Shown here piece after piece: positions 49,281 through 61,723 of a stretch of DNA of 64,000 bases (positions are counted from its first letter, which is position 1; the number at the start of each line of letters is the position of its first letter). The position numbers and the translations under genes are program-made. The stretch spans positions 11,983,501 through 12,047,500 of the forward strand of contig CM020513.1 of assembly GCA_009823395.1 (NCBI GenBank). The letters are read 5' to 3'. The DNA comes from Thamnaconus septentrionalis. Lineage: Eukaryota > Chordata > Actinopteri > Tetraodontiformes > Monacanthidae. The notes under the pieces were generated by a model, which was not told the DNA's origin, searched no databases, and saw only the letters and a list, made by a program, of their open reading frames with translations.

Positions 49281-52200
49281 ACAGTGCTCCATGAGTTTAA
49301 AAAATGCATGTACATATACAGTTTTTTTTTAAAAATATTACATTAACTGTCATATTTAATAATAAAAATCTAATATAATGGTTGTAACTCCAACCATGCC
49401 AATGTTGGTTGTAGCTCTGGTGGCACTTTCAAATCAATATAGCAGTGCAGAGTTTCACAGATGGAAAGAATTTTTCCCTACAACTCCGGTATTAAATAAT
49501 AATAAGAAAAACATTGAATGTCTCCAAAGAGTTTGCGTGGTATGATTCAAATATGCAGAAGGTGAAATCGTCCAAATTGACCTGATTTGACTCCCCTTCT
49601 AGATTGAGCTGATCAGCGATGTCAAAACTCTCCTTCCAAACAGAACTTGTGAATATTCACTCTAAGTCCACCACTCCTGGTTATTATATCGCAGTAAGAA
49701 AGAAAGAAATTGGATAGAATTTTGAATGAACAATCACTTTTGGTTGGCCATTATTGGTAGTATGTAAGACTGCATTAGTTTTTTACATTTTTGATAACTT
49801 TACTATTTTTGTGCTGCTTTGAAATGTGTAAAAGGGCAAGTGTTGGAGGCACTGAATACAAGACAGTCGACATTTCAGATATGTGGATTCCCTTTCGGAG
49901 CAATAATCCATTAGTATCGCCTCCACTCCCTGTTCTGTCTGACAGGCAAGAGGGGGACCTTCTCTCTCCTCCTCACAGAGGACCCGGGCCGACACACTGG
50001 GAGTTCTACCACTGCTCAAAAAAGGGACAGGGCCCTAAAGTCGGAAAGTACTCCCTCACTCCTTCCTTTGCTTCTTTTTTCTCCCAGCTCCATACCGGAT
50101 TCCCGCAGGATTCCACTGATTCAAGTGCTACGGCGTTGATGGATGAGAAAACAGATATTTCCTTCTCCAGTGTACTGAGACTAAAGACTGGTTTGCCTTT
50201 TTAACCCTATCTACAGACAGAAAATCCGGCTTTGAGCGTGAGGCGTACTCCCCGATGAAAGAATCAAGGCATCACCTCATGCAGTGCAAAACCGATCCGA
50301 GTCCGTCCAGTCAGCGCAGAAGTTCTGTGATTGGTGAAATTCTGGTTTGAGAGCAAGTTTTCATCCTCTTTGAGAAGGGCAACAGGTGACACCGCGTGCT
50401 TCACGCTGATCGCTGAGGCGTCATCTGGGATTATGCACAAGCAGGTCAATGGGAAGACTAACGAGTAGGTCCGGGTGACTCAGTTTGCAAGTTCAGGCCA
50501 GGACACACTTCCAACAGCTGGCTCTACAGGAGCTCTTGTGCAATTATCAACAGCAACAGCAGGGGAAGTGAAAAGAGGGCCAAACTTTAGCTCATCCAAT
50601 AGGAGAGCATCAGAGCCAACTCCACTGTCTCTTTTTTCATAATGATGATGATGATGATAATGATGATGATGATAAACACAGGACCAGAAGACCTCCTCAG
50701 TTGTCTGCTGTGGAAACTCAGCGGGAGGTGAAACATCTTCGGGGGGACAGCTGGAAATCCCTAAAATTACATACGTAACTACATATTCACTCCAGAATCT
50801 TTAAATCCCCAAAACAGACACGCCTTGAAAAAAACAACAACATTTATTTCCCTGCATTCACTCTCTCCAAATTCAGACAGTCCGGCTCGAACCCTTCTGT
50901 GCTTCTTAAGCTCTTGTTTTGCAGAGCCGCGTAGTAAAAGTAACGGCAGCAGGGAGCCATCTGCTGTGGAGGAAGAGCTGGCCGCCTTAACAAGTAGGCA
51001 AACTGTCAGAGAGGATTAATGCTTCACCTTAAACCTGAGTTAATAATAAATGGGCTGTTTACTTGTTCAAGGGGGAGGCCATAGATAACTGCTCTCAAAA
51101 CCCCCACCTCTCACTGCCAAAAAGATAAATTCCGGTTAAGTGGGGACCTGCCTGCGTTGTGGCCTCCAGTTGTGCGATCATTATAAACAAAATACATTAA
51201 TACATTTTACATATTTTTTTATTTTTTTTTATTTTTCACTTACTAAACAGAAAGGTCGGATGGGATTTAGTCAGCAATGTGCTGAACTGGACCTTCTGCA
51301 ACTTCGCACGCTGCACTGAGGGAGTTTTTTTTTTTTTTTTTCTTTACCGTAGTGAATATCAGAGTCACAGTTGGGATTTGCTCATAAGACGCAATTGCAT
51401 TCATTGCATCTGACCACCCGCGTGGCACCCGGTGCTATCGCCCGCCCCACACGCACACACCCACCAATGAAAGGTTCCAAGAGAACGCTGAAGGCAACTT
51501 CAAAACTGGCGACGTGCATCACCTTCTTAGCTGCTGATGCATGCAAGAAAATGTGGGAAAGAAACCCCTGAGAAGAAGTCAAAGAAATGTCTTCTTCTCT
51601 CCCCCACTCCTTCACTCCTAGAGGGCTGTATTAGCCCACGGTGGGGATTTAACTAATGAGCCTAGCTGCTCTCCACTGAGGGCATCCCAAGACAGCCTTT
51701 CTCCTACAATTGGTTCCAAAGGGTTTAAATGCGCTGGTCGCTGCAAAGCTTCACTCTGTCCAGGAGATTATATGGTAATAAAGTAGATGGAAGAGATGTA
51801 GCGGAGAGGTAACTTTTCACATTATTTTGCTGTTGCGGTGAACCCTGAGCATGCAGAGCTGTGCCAATAATTATGTGGATATGATCTGACCTGAGTAATT
51901 GTATATCTATGAATTCAATTTCGAACCGTTGGAAAGATCCAACAGTTAGATGCATCGCTTTTGCACCATAGTATCAGTGTCCAAGTGTCTTTAGGAACAA
52001 TCCAAAGATGATTGTTGAACTGGAAACTTCAAACTTGCCCAAAGTCATTTTCGAAGAATGTGGACACTGCAGTTGAACTCCAGTAAAGCCAGGGCTTCAT
52101 TTCCACTGAGCTGCATTTTGCCTCGACTGCAGTCAGCTCAGAAATTCCTTCAAGCATCACCCTGAAAAAATTTAAATACACCTTCAACTTTATGGTGAAA

Positions 52201-52330
52201 TGTGCTACTTCTGTGTCCTCCCACTGCTCACTGCTGCACCAGCAGCACATTTAAGCTATTTAGAATTTAATTTAGAATTTTGGGACACCTGCAAGAAACG
52301 GAACTGTAGGAACTCCTTCGATTACACAGA
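49281..52330. other. Non-coding stretch
   Basis: AT-rich at 49.3-49.8 kb. A 137-codon unrecognised frame at 49791-50204. An (ATG)n run at 50641-50673. T-rich tracts at 51214-51234 and 51325-51340. 51.62-51.96 kb is balanced and repeat-free. No gene is supported. Confidence 0.45.
50641..50673 (+). repeat. (ATG)n trinucleotide repeat
   Basis: ATG units with a single ATA variant. Confidence 0.9.
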
Positions 52331-52500
52331 ATATCTCGGTTGGTAGAGTATTTAACCAGCAACCCATCACTTGACTGAGAGATCTGTGTGACTACTTTGT
52401 CTGTTGGTTGGGGAGTAAGATGGGTATGTAAGTGCAGGAATGGTGTGAAATATGATATATTTTGTGAGTCACTCAAGTGGTTAAGGACTGTGTCGCACTT
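52331..52500 (+). mobile_element. Probable degenerate tRNA-derived SINE
   Basis: 'tatctcggttggtagagta' at 52333-52350 resembles the D-arm and A box of tRNA-derived SINEs, followed by 'aaccagcaacc'. Near the end, 'gtgagtcactcaagtggtta' resembles the 'aagcactttgagtggtc' phrase that precedes the 3' end of an acanthomorph SINE family. The B box is not recognisable. Recognition is from memory and the copy is strongly diverged. Confidence 0.4.
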
Positions 52501-54479
52501 GGAAATTAACAGTTATTTTGACTGTTGCAAAAATTCTGAATACAATGGAAGATATTAGGTAAATGCTCCCCCCTCTCCCAATGAGCAAAAACTAAATAAC
52601 TGTCTACAGCTGTGGAAAAAAATAAGGAAATGATGGAGCACTAGCAGGGGAACAACAACATTTCTGGACCTTTGATGAAAAATCTCCATAAGCTAATCTG
52701 ATGTAGGAATATATGTAGATACAACAGACTTTGGCCCTATTGTTTAGTTGTTTTGTCATTTCGGTCAAGTCATGTTACCAGTGGTCACAAGATTCTTCCT
52801 ATTCATTATTTAAATAGCATTCTACACTTTTAAAGTTGCCTAAAATTGAATTTCCCCTGCCGTCTAATGTAATGATGTAATATAAATTAGTATGCTACAT
52901 ATGTAGAAACACTGGGCCTATTATTTCACAGTCACTCATGTCAAAATATTTCTGCAACAGGGTTGGGCTGACTCGGACACACTGTTATGCAGAGGGTTTT
53001 GTCTTTGGATGTGGTGATCCCACGTCTGTGGAATTACAGAGCACGTTGCATAATTAAAGCGCCGCAAAAACAAACAGGGCCGCCGTCCTGTGGTGATGTC
53101 ATGTCAAGGAAGACGGAACAATAAAGTTTCGTTTCAACTGGAACTTATTAGAGCGGGAGAACAAATGCCAAGCAGTCCTTCCAGGTGCTTTGCACACTGT
53201 CACCTCACCACAAACACTGCTTTATTAGCGGTGCGGGGTGTTCAATAAGGATCACTTTACTGCAAAGGTTGTGTGTGATAATAATGATGGTTGGCAAAAA
53301 AAAACCCACATGACTAACGTTCAGATTGTTACTTAAGATTAAACTGATGGTGACACACACCAACGGTAAAGCCAAGCTAGTCATCAGATAATTGTCTGAA
53401 AGTTGTTCATAACACTTGCCTGCCACAGCAGAGAAGAAGCCTTGCACCTCATCTCTAGAACTAAGAACTGAGCTTCCAATTTCCATAAAGGAATCCCGAC
53501 AAGAGCAGTCAGACAATAAGTCACAAACGTGGTTACGACGGCATGCGCCGTCACACCCCGAGGTTCTTATACTATATCCATATGGTTCTGTAATTGTACA
53601 AAAAAAAAAACAACAAAAACGGGATGCCTGAGATCATATGAAAGATATTTTCAACCAAGCAAGCATCCATCCTGGCAAAGCTCCACACATTCGGAGGGAT
53701 CTATTTCAATCTTATGTCCAATGTGCAAACAAAAACCCTGCTGTAATCCCAAGTGTGCATGTCTGCGTACGTGCATGTGTCTGCGAGCGTGTTTGTGTGC
53801 GAATGGGGATTGGATTCTCTTGATTGTTCCTGCAACTTGAACAGCTGACAAACAGCTTATCACCGAGGATTAAAACATGCATTTCATGTTTTTCGCTCTC
53901 TCTCCCTCTTTGTCTCTCTTTGTCTCTCTTCCTCCACATCGACACTTAGATTTTAGGAACTCCACCAAAGAGTGCAGGTGAGGCATGCGGCAAGTCTTTC
54001 AAAAAAAAAAAAGAATCCCCCATGTGACGGCGGAGCATGTAGACAAGCCCAACGTGACAACTCGACAAGACGTACTTCTAATGAGTATTGGGTACGGAGA
54101 CTGACACCCGCCCCCTGTGTATGCGACGCCAGCAAGCGTATTATCCCGAGGAATCAAAATCCTGTGATTGCAAGGACAGATGTAAATGACTTTACGGCAT
54201 ATCCATCATCCCCGGACAATCGTACCGGCGGTCGGTTCTATCCAAGCGGAACTGTAATGTAGGTGTGCCCCCCCCTGCACAAGATGTCTATTCAATAGCC
54301 GCCGCTTTGTTTTCATGGCAACCCGTGATAAATAAACACTGAACACTGACTCACTGGCTCTCTGCGAGCTCAGCTCCAGTTACTCAACCTCGTGGCTGAG
54401 GTGATAGCTCAGAAAAGCAAAACCAGTGTTTAGGCTGTCTCCTCACTTAACTAGAGACCGGGGAGCGTAATCTCACTTG

Positions 54480-54720
54480 TTTTAACGTGGGATCATTTTC
54501 CGGGAAAAAGCTGGCAATTTGGGCATCTGCCTGACTTCTCTCAGCCACTCGTCCGCTCATTAGGCGTCTAAGGGACGCTCATTTGCAACAGCGAAACCAC
54601 GCCGTGAATATCACCCTCAACTGCTAATTCTCAGAGGTTTTCTGGGCGGTATAAATCATTAAGACAGATAGTCCTCAGAGATGCCTTGGTGGTCATATAC
54701 CTCTTGTGCCAAACGCGTTT
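54480..54720. other. Candidate conserved noncoding element
   Basis: Repeat-free balanced sequence with 'gctcattaggcg', 'ctgctaattctc' and 'aaatcattaagac'. Texture as for vertebrate regulatory elements. Confidence 0.35.
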
Positions 54721-54774
54721 CATTTGTTCTGCGCTCTGTCCACGGGAGGGGAAAAAACACATAACAAGCGAGGT

Positions 54775-55075
54775 GATGTTAAATTTAACACCTTGTTGGG
54801 ATCATTTGCATTATTTCCAGCTAATTTACACACCGTGACAGGCTCTCCAAATTGAGCGCTGGGAAAGGGGGGGGTTCCGGGCTCGGGGACAGAATATCAA
54901 ATTAAATGATACCTAACGTGTCACTTGACTCTTATACAATGCAGATGATGACGGCAAGCAGAGTAAAGTCGGTCTAATTCAGATGTTTATAGGTGAGCCT
55001 TCCATCCGAGGCAGATGCAGCCGTGTGCTATATGGAGGATGCTCATTGTGAGGAAACCATTGTTCTAGCGCTAAT
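54775..55075. other. Candidate conserved noncoding element with POU octamer
   Basis: A perfect ATTTGCAT octamer at 54804-54811 sits next to 'cagctaatttaca'. Further words are 'caaattaaatgatacc' and 'gtctaattcag'. Interrupted by a G9 run near 54869. Confidence 0.35.
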
Positions 55076-55271
55076 CCTGGCTCAGCTCCTCAGCCAACCA
55101 GCACTGGGGGCTTAAATGCAGCAGCTCTTTTAATTCTCCATTTTCTGCTGCCGTTGTTGTGCTCCCTTCGTAAATAATGACAACATGCTCGCGAAAGAGG
55201 ACCGCAATTGAATATGAAGCACGTCTGCTGAAATGCATTGTGACTTGCAAATTAAGTTGTTGTTTTTTTTT

Positions 55272-55296
55272 CCTTCTTCTTCTTCTTCTTCTTCTC
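55272..55296 (+). repeat. (CTT)n trinucleotide repeat
   Basis: CTT units after a T10 tract. Encodes Glu/Leu/Arg runs in several frames. Confidence 0.9.
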
Positions 55297-56323
55297 CTCC
55301 CATCCTTTGGAGTGGCTCTCGTGGTGTGCCAGGAGATGTGCAGTGGCAGAGATACGACTCTGGTGTCGACGAGCACATCAAAGACGGGGGCCTATGAGAG
55401 GTCTGCTTTACCTTTGAACATAGAATAGGATTGGAGGCTGCGCCAGCTCTCTCCAGGCAAGGCTCAGGCTGATCAGAGGCTGCCCAGCGCAGCAAATGCA
55501 GCAGCAGTGGGCACAAACACTCGTACTATAGTCAGTTTCAAAGGAGCCCTCTACCCACCACTGATAGCCTACACACAGAGCGAGCGCAAGCGCCGGCACA
55601 GAGGGAAACCGAGACTGTAAGCCAAGGCACAACACCCTGCAGAGCCGAGGCAATGTCACAAGGAACAAAGTTACTGATCCAACAGTCTCTCACATAGATT
55701 CTCCTAAATACTGCATTTCCCTTTACGGCGAGCCAGCGTGAGGAGCACAGACTGGTTCACACTTGAAAACCGTCTCTCCGAGGGGAGGCTGAGAGAGTCC
55801 ACAACATCACCCGGAAAAACAAACCACACTCGCACTTTTATGTTTGCAGCAGCCAGCGACGGCAGAGCAACAGTGAATTCAGCTCAGTCCGCTGACCTGT
55901 TCCCTGGTGATTGATTTAATTAACGCACATGAATGCAGCGCCTGCTGCCTACAGGAGGCTAAGGTCTAGATTAGGGCGGAAAAAACATGACGTCAGTCAA
56001 ACATATAGACTGAAATTTCCAGTGAATAAAACAGAATCCCTTTGTAATACTGGTCGTTTTTCAAAAACTAAGGAGATTTCAATTTGGAGCAAAGTATCTC
56101 TTTAATTGTTCCACAGTGGGGGATGTCAGAGAGTCGCAGCTGAAGACTGGGAGATGAGCACGGGATGAAAATTAGGGGGAGCTGGAAAAAGGGGGGAGGG
56201 GACACTAATGCTTCTCTAGTGTCAGTGGACTGTAAAACGCAGATGGGACCCCAATCATGTGTTGCGTGCTCAGCAGAGAGACATTCACCGTCGCGACTGC
56301 TGCCAACTTCACATCTGCTCTTT

Positions 56324-56737
56324 GGGTGCTTCCACACCAGCCCCGTTTGATCGGACTCTAGTTCGTTTGCTCGGAAAGGACACTGCTCGGTTTGGGGAGG
56401 TGTGAATGTGAAATCGAAATCAAGGCGGATCAAGGAAGCAAACTCTGGAAAGCCGAAAAGCTCAGATCTTAGTCAAATTCAAGCGGGCCAAAAGCAGGAA
56501 GTGGGCAGAGCATTGCAGGTAAACAAAACCTGAAGCAATGTGAGTGAAGCAAGTTGTCCAGCATTAACCGAGGCTTCTTGTTCATTGCTTGTCTTATTTT
56601 CTTATTTTCTTATTTTCTCCTGCGTTTGTTCCGGGTTCGTTTGACGAAACGCAGTGTGAAGGCAAAATCGGGCTGAAGCTGAATGTTGAAACTCCAAGTG
56701 AACCAAGTCTACCAGGCTATGAGGTGTGAAAACAACC
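56324..56737 (+). mobile_element. Nonautonomous DNA transposon (MITE-like) with inverted ends
   Basis: The left end reads 'ggtgcttccacacc' and the right end 'ggtgtgaaaacaacc'; they are imperfect reverse complements. Just inside, 'gtttgatcggactctagttcgtttgct' -like and 'ggtttggggaggtgtgaatgtg' -like phrases match, from memory, a repeat very common in teleost genomes, as do 'tttctcctgcg' and 'gtttgacgaaacgc' on the right. There is no transposase. Length about 410 bases. An 8-base CTTATTTT unit is repeated three times at 56593-56616. Superfamily not assigned. Confidence 0.7.
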
Positions 56738-58039
56738 TTACTTACCACTATAAAAAAAACCTAAAAACCTAAAACTCATCCCTTCTCTCAGAGTTTCATC
56801 TCTGTGCATTGATACTGCCTCAAATCATTACGGTCGCTTCTATCCAACATGATGGCTTTAAAATAGCCATGCGCATTATCTTACAGGAGAAAAGATGCGC
56901 GTAGGCAGTGGCAAGTGTTTATTAGCACAAAGTTATCAGGTTAGGCAGGATAAAGCCATGAGCTGGCAGTTTGCATGCTTTGTAATCTCCCTCCTCATAT
57001 CTTTGTAACAAATTTAGTGCGGACCCCATAGCGAATAAAGAGGGACGGGACCCTGGCAGAAGCCCACCAATTAAATAGATAATTATGCAAATGTAGCCTT
57101 TACTTAGTCAGCGTGTGGGCAACAGCCACGGCAGCAGGCAGCACTTTCTACAGGGGGCAAGGGCTACCACTTCACTCCGACAAGGAGTTCACAGTCGACC
57201 GACGCACTCACGATCCGCCTTCCCTTTCATGCTGGCACACACTCATCACCTTTAATCATCAGGAGGCAAAACCTTACAAACCCCGAGTCAATGAGCATGA
57301 GGAGCAAACAAGGCTCCTCTGCTGACTCTGCAGGAGCAACCTCGAAACAAACGCTGTATAGGTGTTTGCTTTGGTGTTTATTCAACAACAGCTATTTTCC
57401 ATAAGTGGAGGGGAAATTACCAGTGCCCCAGTAATGTGTCACCAGTCGTGTCAATTCATCAGTAAAACAACAATTGTCATGATTTAAAGTGGCAATAGCC
57501 TCAGCAGTTGGTTCGCACCTCATGTTGTATGAAAAAGATGGAGAAGATTTGCAGAAATGAACTTGAAAAGTGCGAGTCAGCCTGGCAAGTTCACTTGCAG
57601 CAGGAGAACAACACACATACAGTACAAGTGAGAAATTGCTTTCTGCTAAAAAAAAAATAAGTCACTACACTGCTAGTTCCGTACACAGCTAACAAACGCT
57701 TTTTGTTTGTTTGTTTGTTTGTCGAGTTTTGTCTATACGTCCTTTAAACCGAGTTGAATTGCAAAGTGACAAAAAAAAAAAAAAAAGCGGCGACACTCGA
57801 GCATGAAAGCAGCCTCATTAGTATTGGACGTATTGCCTTTTGGAGACGCCTGCCAGATTGAGCACTTCTAGAAGCATACTGAGGCATTCAAGATGCACAC
57901 CACAACAAAATGCTAATGGTAGGCACAAAGCACCGCGCTGACAGGATTTCGATACGGGGATTGTTAACCGTCAGAGAGGGAGAGCGTGGAAGCCAGAGAG
58001 CTCTGATCCCACCTGCCTCTCTTTCTATACTTGAGGGAG

Positions 58040-58040
<1 letters not shown>
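56738..58040. other. Non-coding stretch
   Basis: Includes a candidate CNE at 56.93-57.11 kb, a (GTTT)n run (57701-57722) and an A16 tract (57771-57786). No gene. Confidence 0.45.
56930..57110. other. Candidate conserved noncoding element with POU octamer
   Basis: A perfect ATGCAAAT at 57085-57092 directly follows a 'ccaattaaatagataatt' stretch, so homeodomain and POU-type cores are adjacent. Repeat-free for about 180 bases. Confidence 0.38.
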
Positions 58041-58041
<1 letters not shown>

Positions 58042-58076
<35 letters not shown>

Positions 58077-58087
58077 GGGGGGGGGGG
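58042..58087 (+). repeat. (GT)n followed by G14
   Basis: About 16 GT units run directly into 14 consecutive G. The compound tract is likely polymorphic and quadruplex-prone. Confidence 0.95.
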
Positions 58088-60683
58088 TTCAATATCTGCA
58101 TCTGCTTGACCACATCACAGCCTCCCTTTGGATGAGGAGGCGTGTCCTCGTCGTGGGATGAAGACTCAGAGACGGGGCCCTCGACCGACTCTCCAGGCCT
58201 TCAGTCCTCGCAGCACCTCGCTCAAACATTCAGAAGCTTTTACCGGCACGCAGGAGCCCAGACACGGGCCGGGCATGTGATCCGATCGTGGAGGAAGCAG
58301 CACAAACCGGACCCCCCGAGCTTCTCCTTAACCAGTGTGAGTGTGACTATCCCGCTCACACCTGCCATCAGCGGCACCTCGCCTTGTCTCCGCAGGTCCC
58401 CGTCTCCCGTCCCGAGAGGGTCCGCTAGGAATGCCCAGGTGCTCCTTGAGCTGAAGGGACTTCCAACCCTGCCGGCGGAGGTTGAGGCTTTCCTGTGCCG
58501 CGGCATGTGCTTTTGTTCCTTTCTAAATAACAGAGGGCCGCTTGTCTCGGCGGAGAGAAAAAGACACAGTGAGCCTGACATGTTTAGATTGGAGAGCAGT
58601 CAGGACTGTCGACATACTTGCAGCCGAGTGACAAAGGGCTGCTATGGAGCCGATGCTGACAGAGGAAGCAGGGCTAGAAGCGGCTCTGGCACCGGGGTGT
58701 TTTCTCACTGGAAGTGCACATCGCAGACACATTCAGTCCGTGGTTAGTCATTATTTATTTCGCTGGCCTTAATAATTCCCAACACTCAGACCTTGCACAA
58801 ATGATATTTCTTCATCCCCATCAGTCTCCATCAGAATGTCTCAGTTCTAATGTTTTGAACCTTTGCGCCTTTGCTTAACTGTCAAACAGACTACAGACGA
58901 GTGCAATAAATGATATTAAAAAATACAGCAAGAGAGTGCATGGAGTGGGTATGAATCATGAAAAGACTCAGAACCCTTTATTCATGCAAAATCAGCCATT
59001 GTCTAAAATAATGTAGAAATGTTATCAATTTTGCTAATTATTTTCAATATAATGACTCACGTGTGTATGCATTTATTTGATTTATATCATGACGGTAGAG
59101 ATGCAAATGTTGGTGCCACATAGACATTAGTACATAAATGAAATCAGACAAAATATATATATAACTATGTATTGTAATTATTTGGCTTTATGTTGACGCA
59201 TGAAGAATCAAGACTCTTTGGCCTTTGTTCAAAATACTATCAAAAAAATAAACAGAAGAAGCCATTTCAATCACAGTCTCCCCGGGTTCTCAAGTTTTTG
59301 ACCAGCACATTTTAAGCTCAGCCACATGCAGTATGAAAAATGCAATATCTGCAGCGTGCACATACAGTTGGGTAGCGTGAGTACTTTTTAAATAGGACCT
59401 TGGAGCGGCGTTGCCTGACGGAGCAAACGGCGCGCAGAAGTGTAAAAAAACATCAGAGTGCCTGCTACCTTGGCACCACCCCGCTGCATGACAATCACAG
59501 CAATACAGAAAAAGCCTTAATTTGAGCGCTGCATATCCACAGGCAATCGGCAGAGAGACGCCAATTACACAGGGTTTTAAAGTGTCTAATTGAGGCCCTT
59601 CAGTCTGAATATGTTATTGCCAGTCTCTGATTCAAGGATGAAGACAACACGCTCTGCTGCTGCAGCCCGCTGCTTACTCTTCAAGGGATGTGGGGTGTTA
59701 ATAGAATGGATGCTCCAGCCTTTGGTTCAGCATCCTCCTACTGAAGCACAACGCCACAGGGTGATAATCCTTATTTTGTTGCACTGGCTTATTACAAATG
59801 CTCGCAGTAAACTTCCCATTTAACCACAGGCCATAGCTGCTTGATGTGAGAGCAGCCCTCTGGAGTGTCAAGTCGACGGCTTATCAAGGAACAGCCTATT
59901 ATGCTGTTATTAAAACTTTTTAAGTCAATAAAATGTATGCTTGGAAGAGAGAGCGTCGCCTTTTGGATCAAAATGCAGAGCGTTCCAATTTTCTCTCGAA
60001 TTATTAGCACTAATACTTTTTATTGCCCTGACATCACATTTCACTTATAAACAACATTCTGACCGCATGAAGGCAGAAATACTAGACAGATACTTGATCT
60101 TGATCTTACTTAATAGTGCACAGTTTTTCTACTCAATACCTACTGGATTCTGGCTATGGCAGCATGACATAACCCACATTACTGTTCTGAAGTATCTTGC
60201 AAACAAAGAACCCCACCCATTGGAAGCCTATAGTTGCCATGGATTCCATCATAGATAAACAACACAGGAAAAACATACTGCTGGTGTGAGGTCATCCAAA
60301 TGTCCTGAAGAAGAGACTCAGTCAACCCAAAAGGGCAACATTTCACCATATTTTAGTGAAAAATATCCACGTGCACTCGCAAACTTTGTGCAGCCAACAC
60401 GACACAACTGCATGTGCACAGGCAACTTCAGAAAGACAGCAGAGGCAGAAGAAAATCAGAGAATGACAGAATTTCAGCACAAAGAGTGCTTGCTGTTGAA
60501 CAATCTTGCTATTGTACATGTACTTGTGCTTTGATGTGCATAGGTATGGTAGCTTTCCACTTGAGATGAATTCTTTCCATCCATGAAACACTAGAATAAT
60601 GGCTTGGATTAGAGTATATCAACAGAACCTCAATCCACAAAATTGGTGCTCAGGAAATGGGAAAGATTGGGCAAAATATCATT
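58088..60683. other. Non-coding stretch
   Basis: 58.14-58.75 kb is GC-rich and open for 201 codons on the plus strand, but the translation matches no known protein. 58.75-59.3 kb is AT-rich with an octamer at 59101-59108. 59.51-59.65 kb is CNE-like. The rest is anonymous. Confidence 0.45.
59510..59650. other. Candidate conserved noncoding element
   Basis: 'cttaatttgagcgctgc', 'cgccaattacacagg' and 'gtctaattgaggcc' within 140 repeat-free bases. Confidence 0.33.
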
Positions 60684-60705
60684 TGAGGGTGAACCATCCC
60701 TTTAA
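60684..60705 (-). mobile_element. Possible end of a TTAA-type MITE
   Basis: Read on the minus strand, the segment is TTAAAGGGATGGTTCACCC followed by TCAAA. This is close to the terminal sequence of abundant fish MITEs with TTAA target sites, which begin TTAAAGGGATAGTTCACCC. The other end was not found, so the extent to the left (lower coordinates) is unknown. A solo remnant or a chance match is possible. Confidence 0.4.
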
Positions 60706-61719
60706 AAGACACAATTCTGCAATACATGTAAAAGATTTCTAAAACATAATGAAACATACTAAAAATAGGACGGCTGGTGAATGCAGTCTCCCTTCCTCTT
60801 TTACTGTACCACAAATGCAGGGCTTTGTCCATAAAGCCATGCATGGGTCACGCTGATTTCTATGACTCCAACTCTGAAAACAGCCACCAGACTCTCATTA
60901 GAAACCCCATGTTGAAGAACATGAATAATGCAGCGCACTTAGAACACTGGCCAGCGTCTGTGCATTCACAGTGTGTTTGATCTTGTCAAGTTTTCCTCAC
61001 ATTTCTGCATTTATTCTGCGGTGTTTAACCAAGCAAGTTCCCCCGAATGCACACAAGGGTGTCGCAGGCAGTCACTGCCACTTGATGGGTATAAATACGG
61101 GAGCGTTTGAAGATTAACCCAAAAGACTAATGCAGCTGTAACACTCGCAACGGGTAGCTCGGCTAATGAGAATCCAGCCCTGGTCTTTGGCATCATAAAC
61201 ATTTTACCAAATGCATTCCAAAGCCCCCTGGAAAGGCATCTTGAGAGTTCTTCCCCTCATGCACTGTACTTCATCTCATTACGAGAAGAAGTCAAAAACA
61301 TCGGCAGGAACTTTGAAGCTCTCAGCCCCTCTGCGAACCAGAAGGCAGAGAGGTGAGAGTGGGCAAATCAGAAAAAAATGTATGTAAATAAAAACACTAA
61401 AGAGTTTCTCCACTAGATCCGACCTCGGTGGTACAACTTCAGTACACTTCTTGTAGCACAGTATTTCTGCATTGTTTATATGATATCACGTTTAATGAAA
61501 CAGGGGAAAAAATACTTTTAATTTTCCCAAAGATTAAATTATCCATACATTTATTTTCTGTTTCCACTTCTCCTGCACTGGGAGTCTATAGAAGAATTAA
61601 GCAAGTACTGTAAATGACCTCTTAACCAAAATGTTTGCTGGTTATAAAACTAAGCAAAGGGAATGGTCTGCATATTTAATACGCTGTGATGTTAGAAAAA
61701 CAGAAATTCATATTTGGTG
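60706..61719. other. Non-coding stretch
   Basis: Balanced to AT-rich. 61.12-61.21 kb ('cggctaatgagaatcc') is CNE-like in texture. No gene or clear repeat. Confidence 0.45.
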
Positions 61720-61723
61720 ATCA

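Larger units (their letters stand above)
52501..56323. other. Non-coding stretch with CNE-like blocks
   Basis: Holds CNE-like blocks at 54.48-55.07 kb (listed), a CT-rich part at 53.89-53.93 kb, an A11 tract (54001-54011) and a (CTT)n run (55272-55296). 52.97-53.2 kb is also balanced and repeat-free. Frames here are short and unrecognised. Confidence 0.45.

Noticed and set aside
52603..52640. End of a DNA transposon ('acagctgtggaaaaaaataa')
   Set aside because: Resembles a known fish repeat start for about 20 bases only; nothing downstream supports it.
58142..58747. 201-codon plus-strand frame
   Set aside because: GC-rich DNA favours long chance frames. The translation has no recognisable motif, transmembrane segment or signal peptide.
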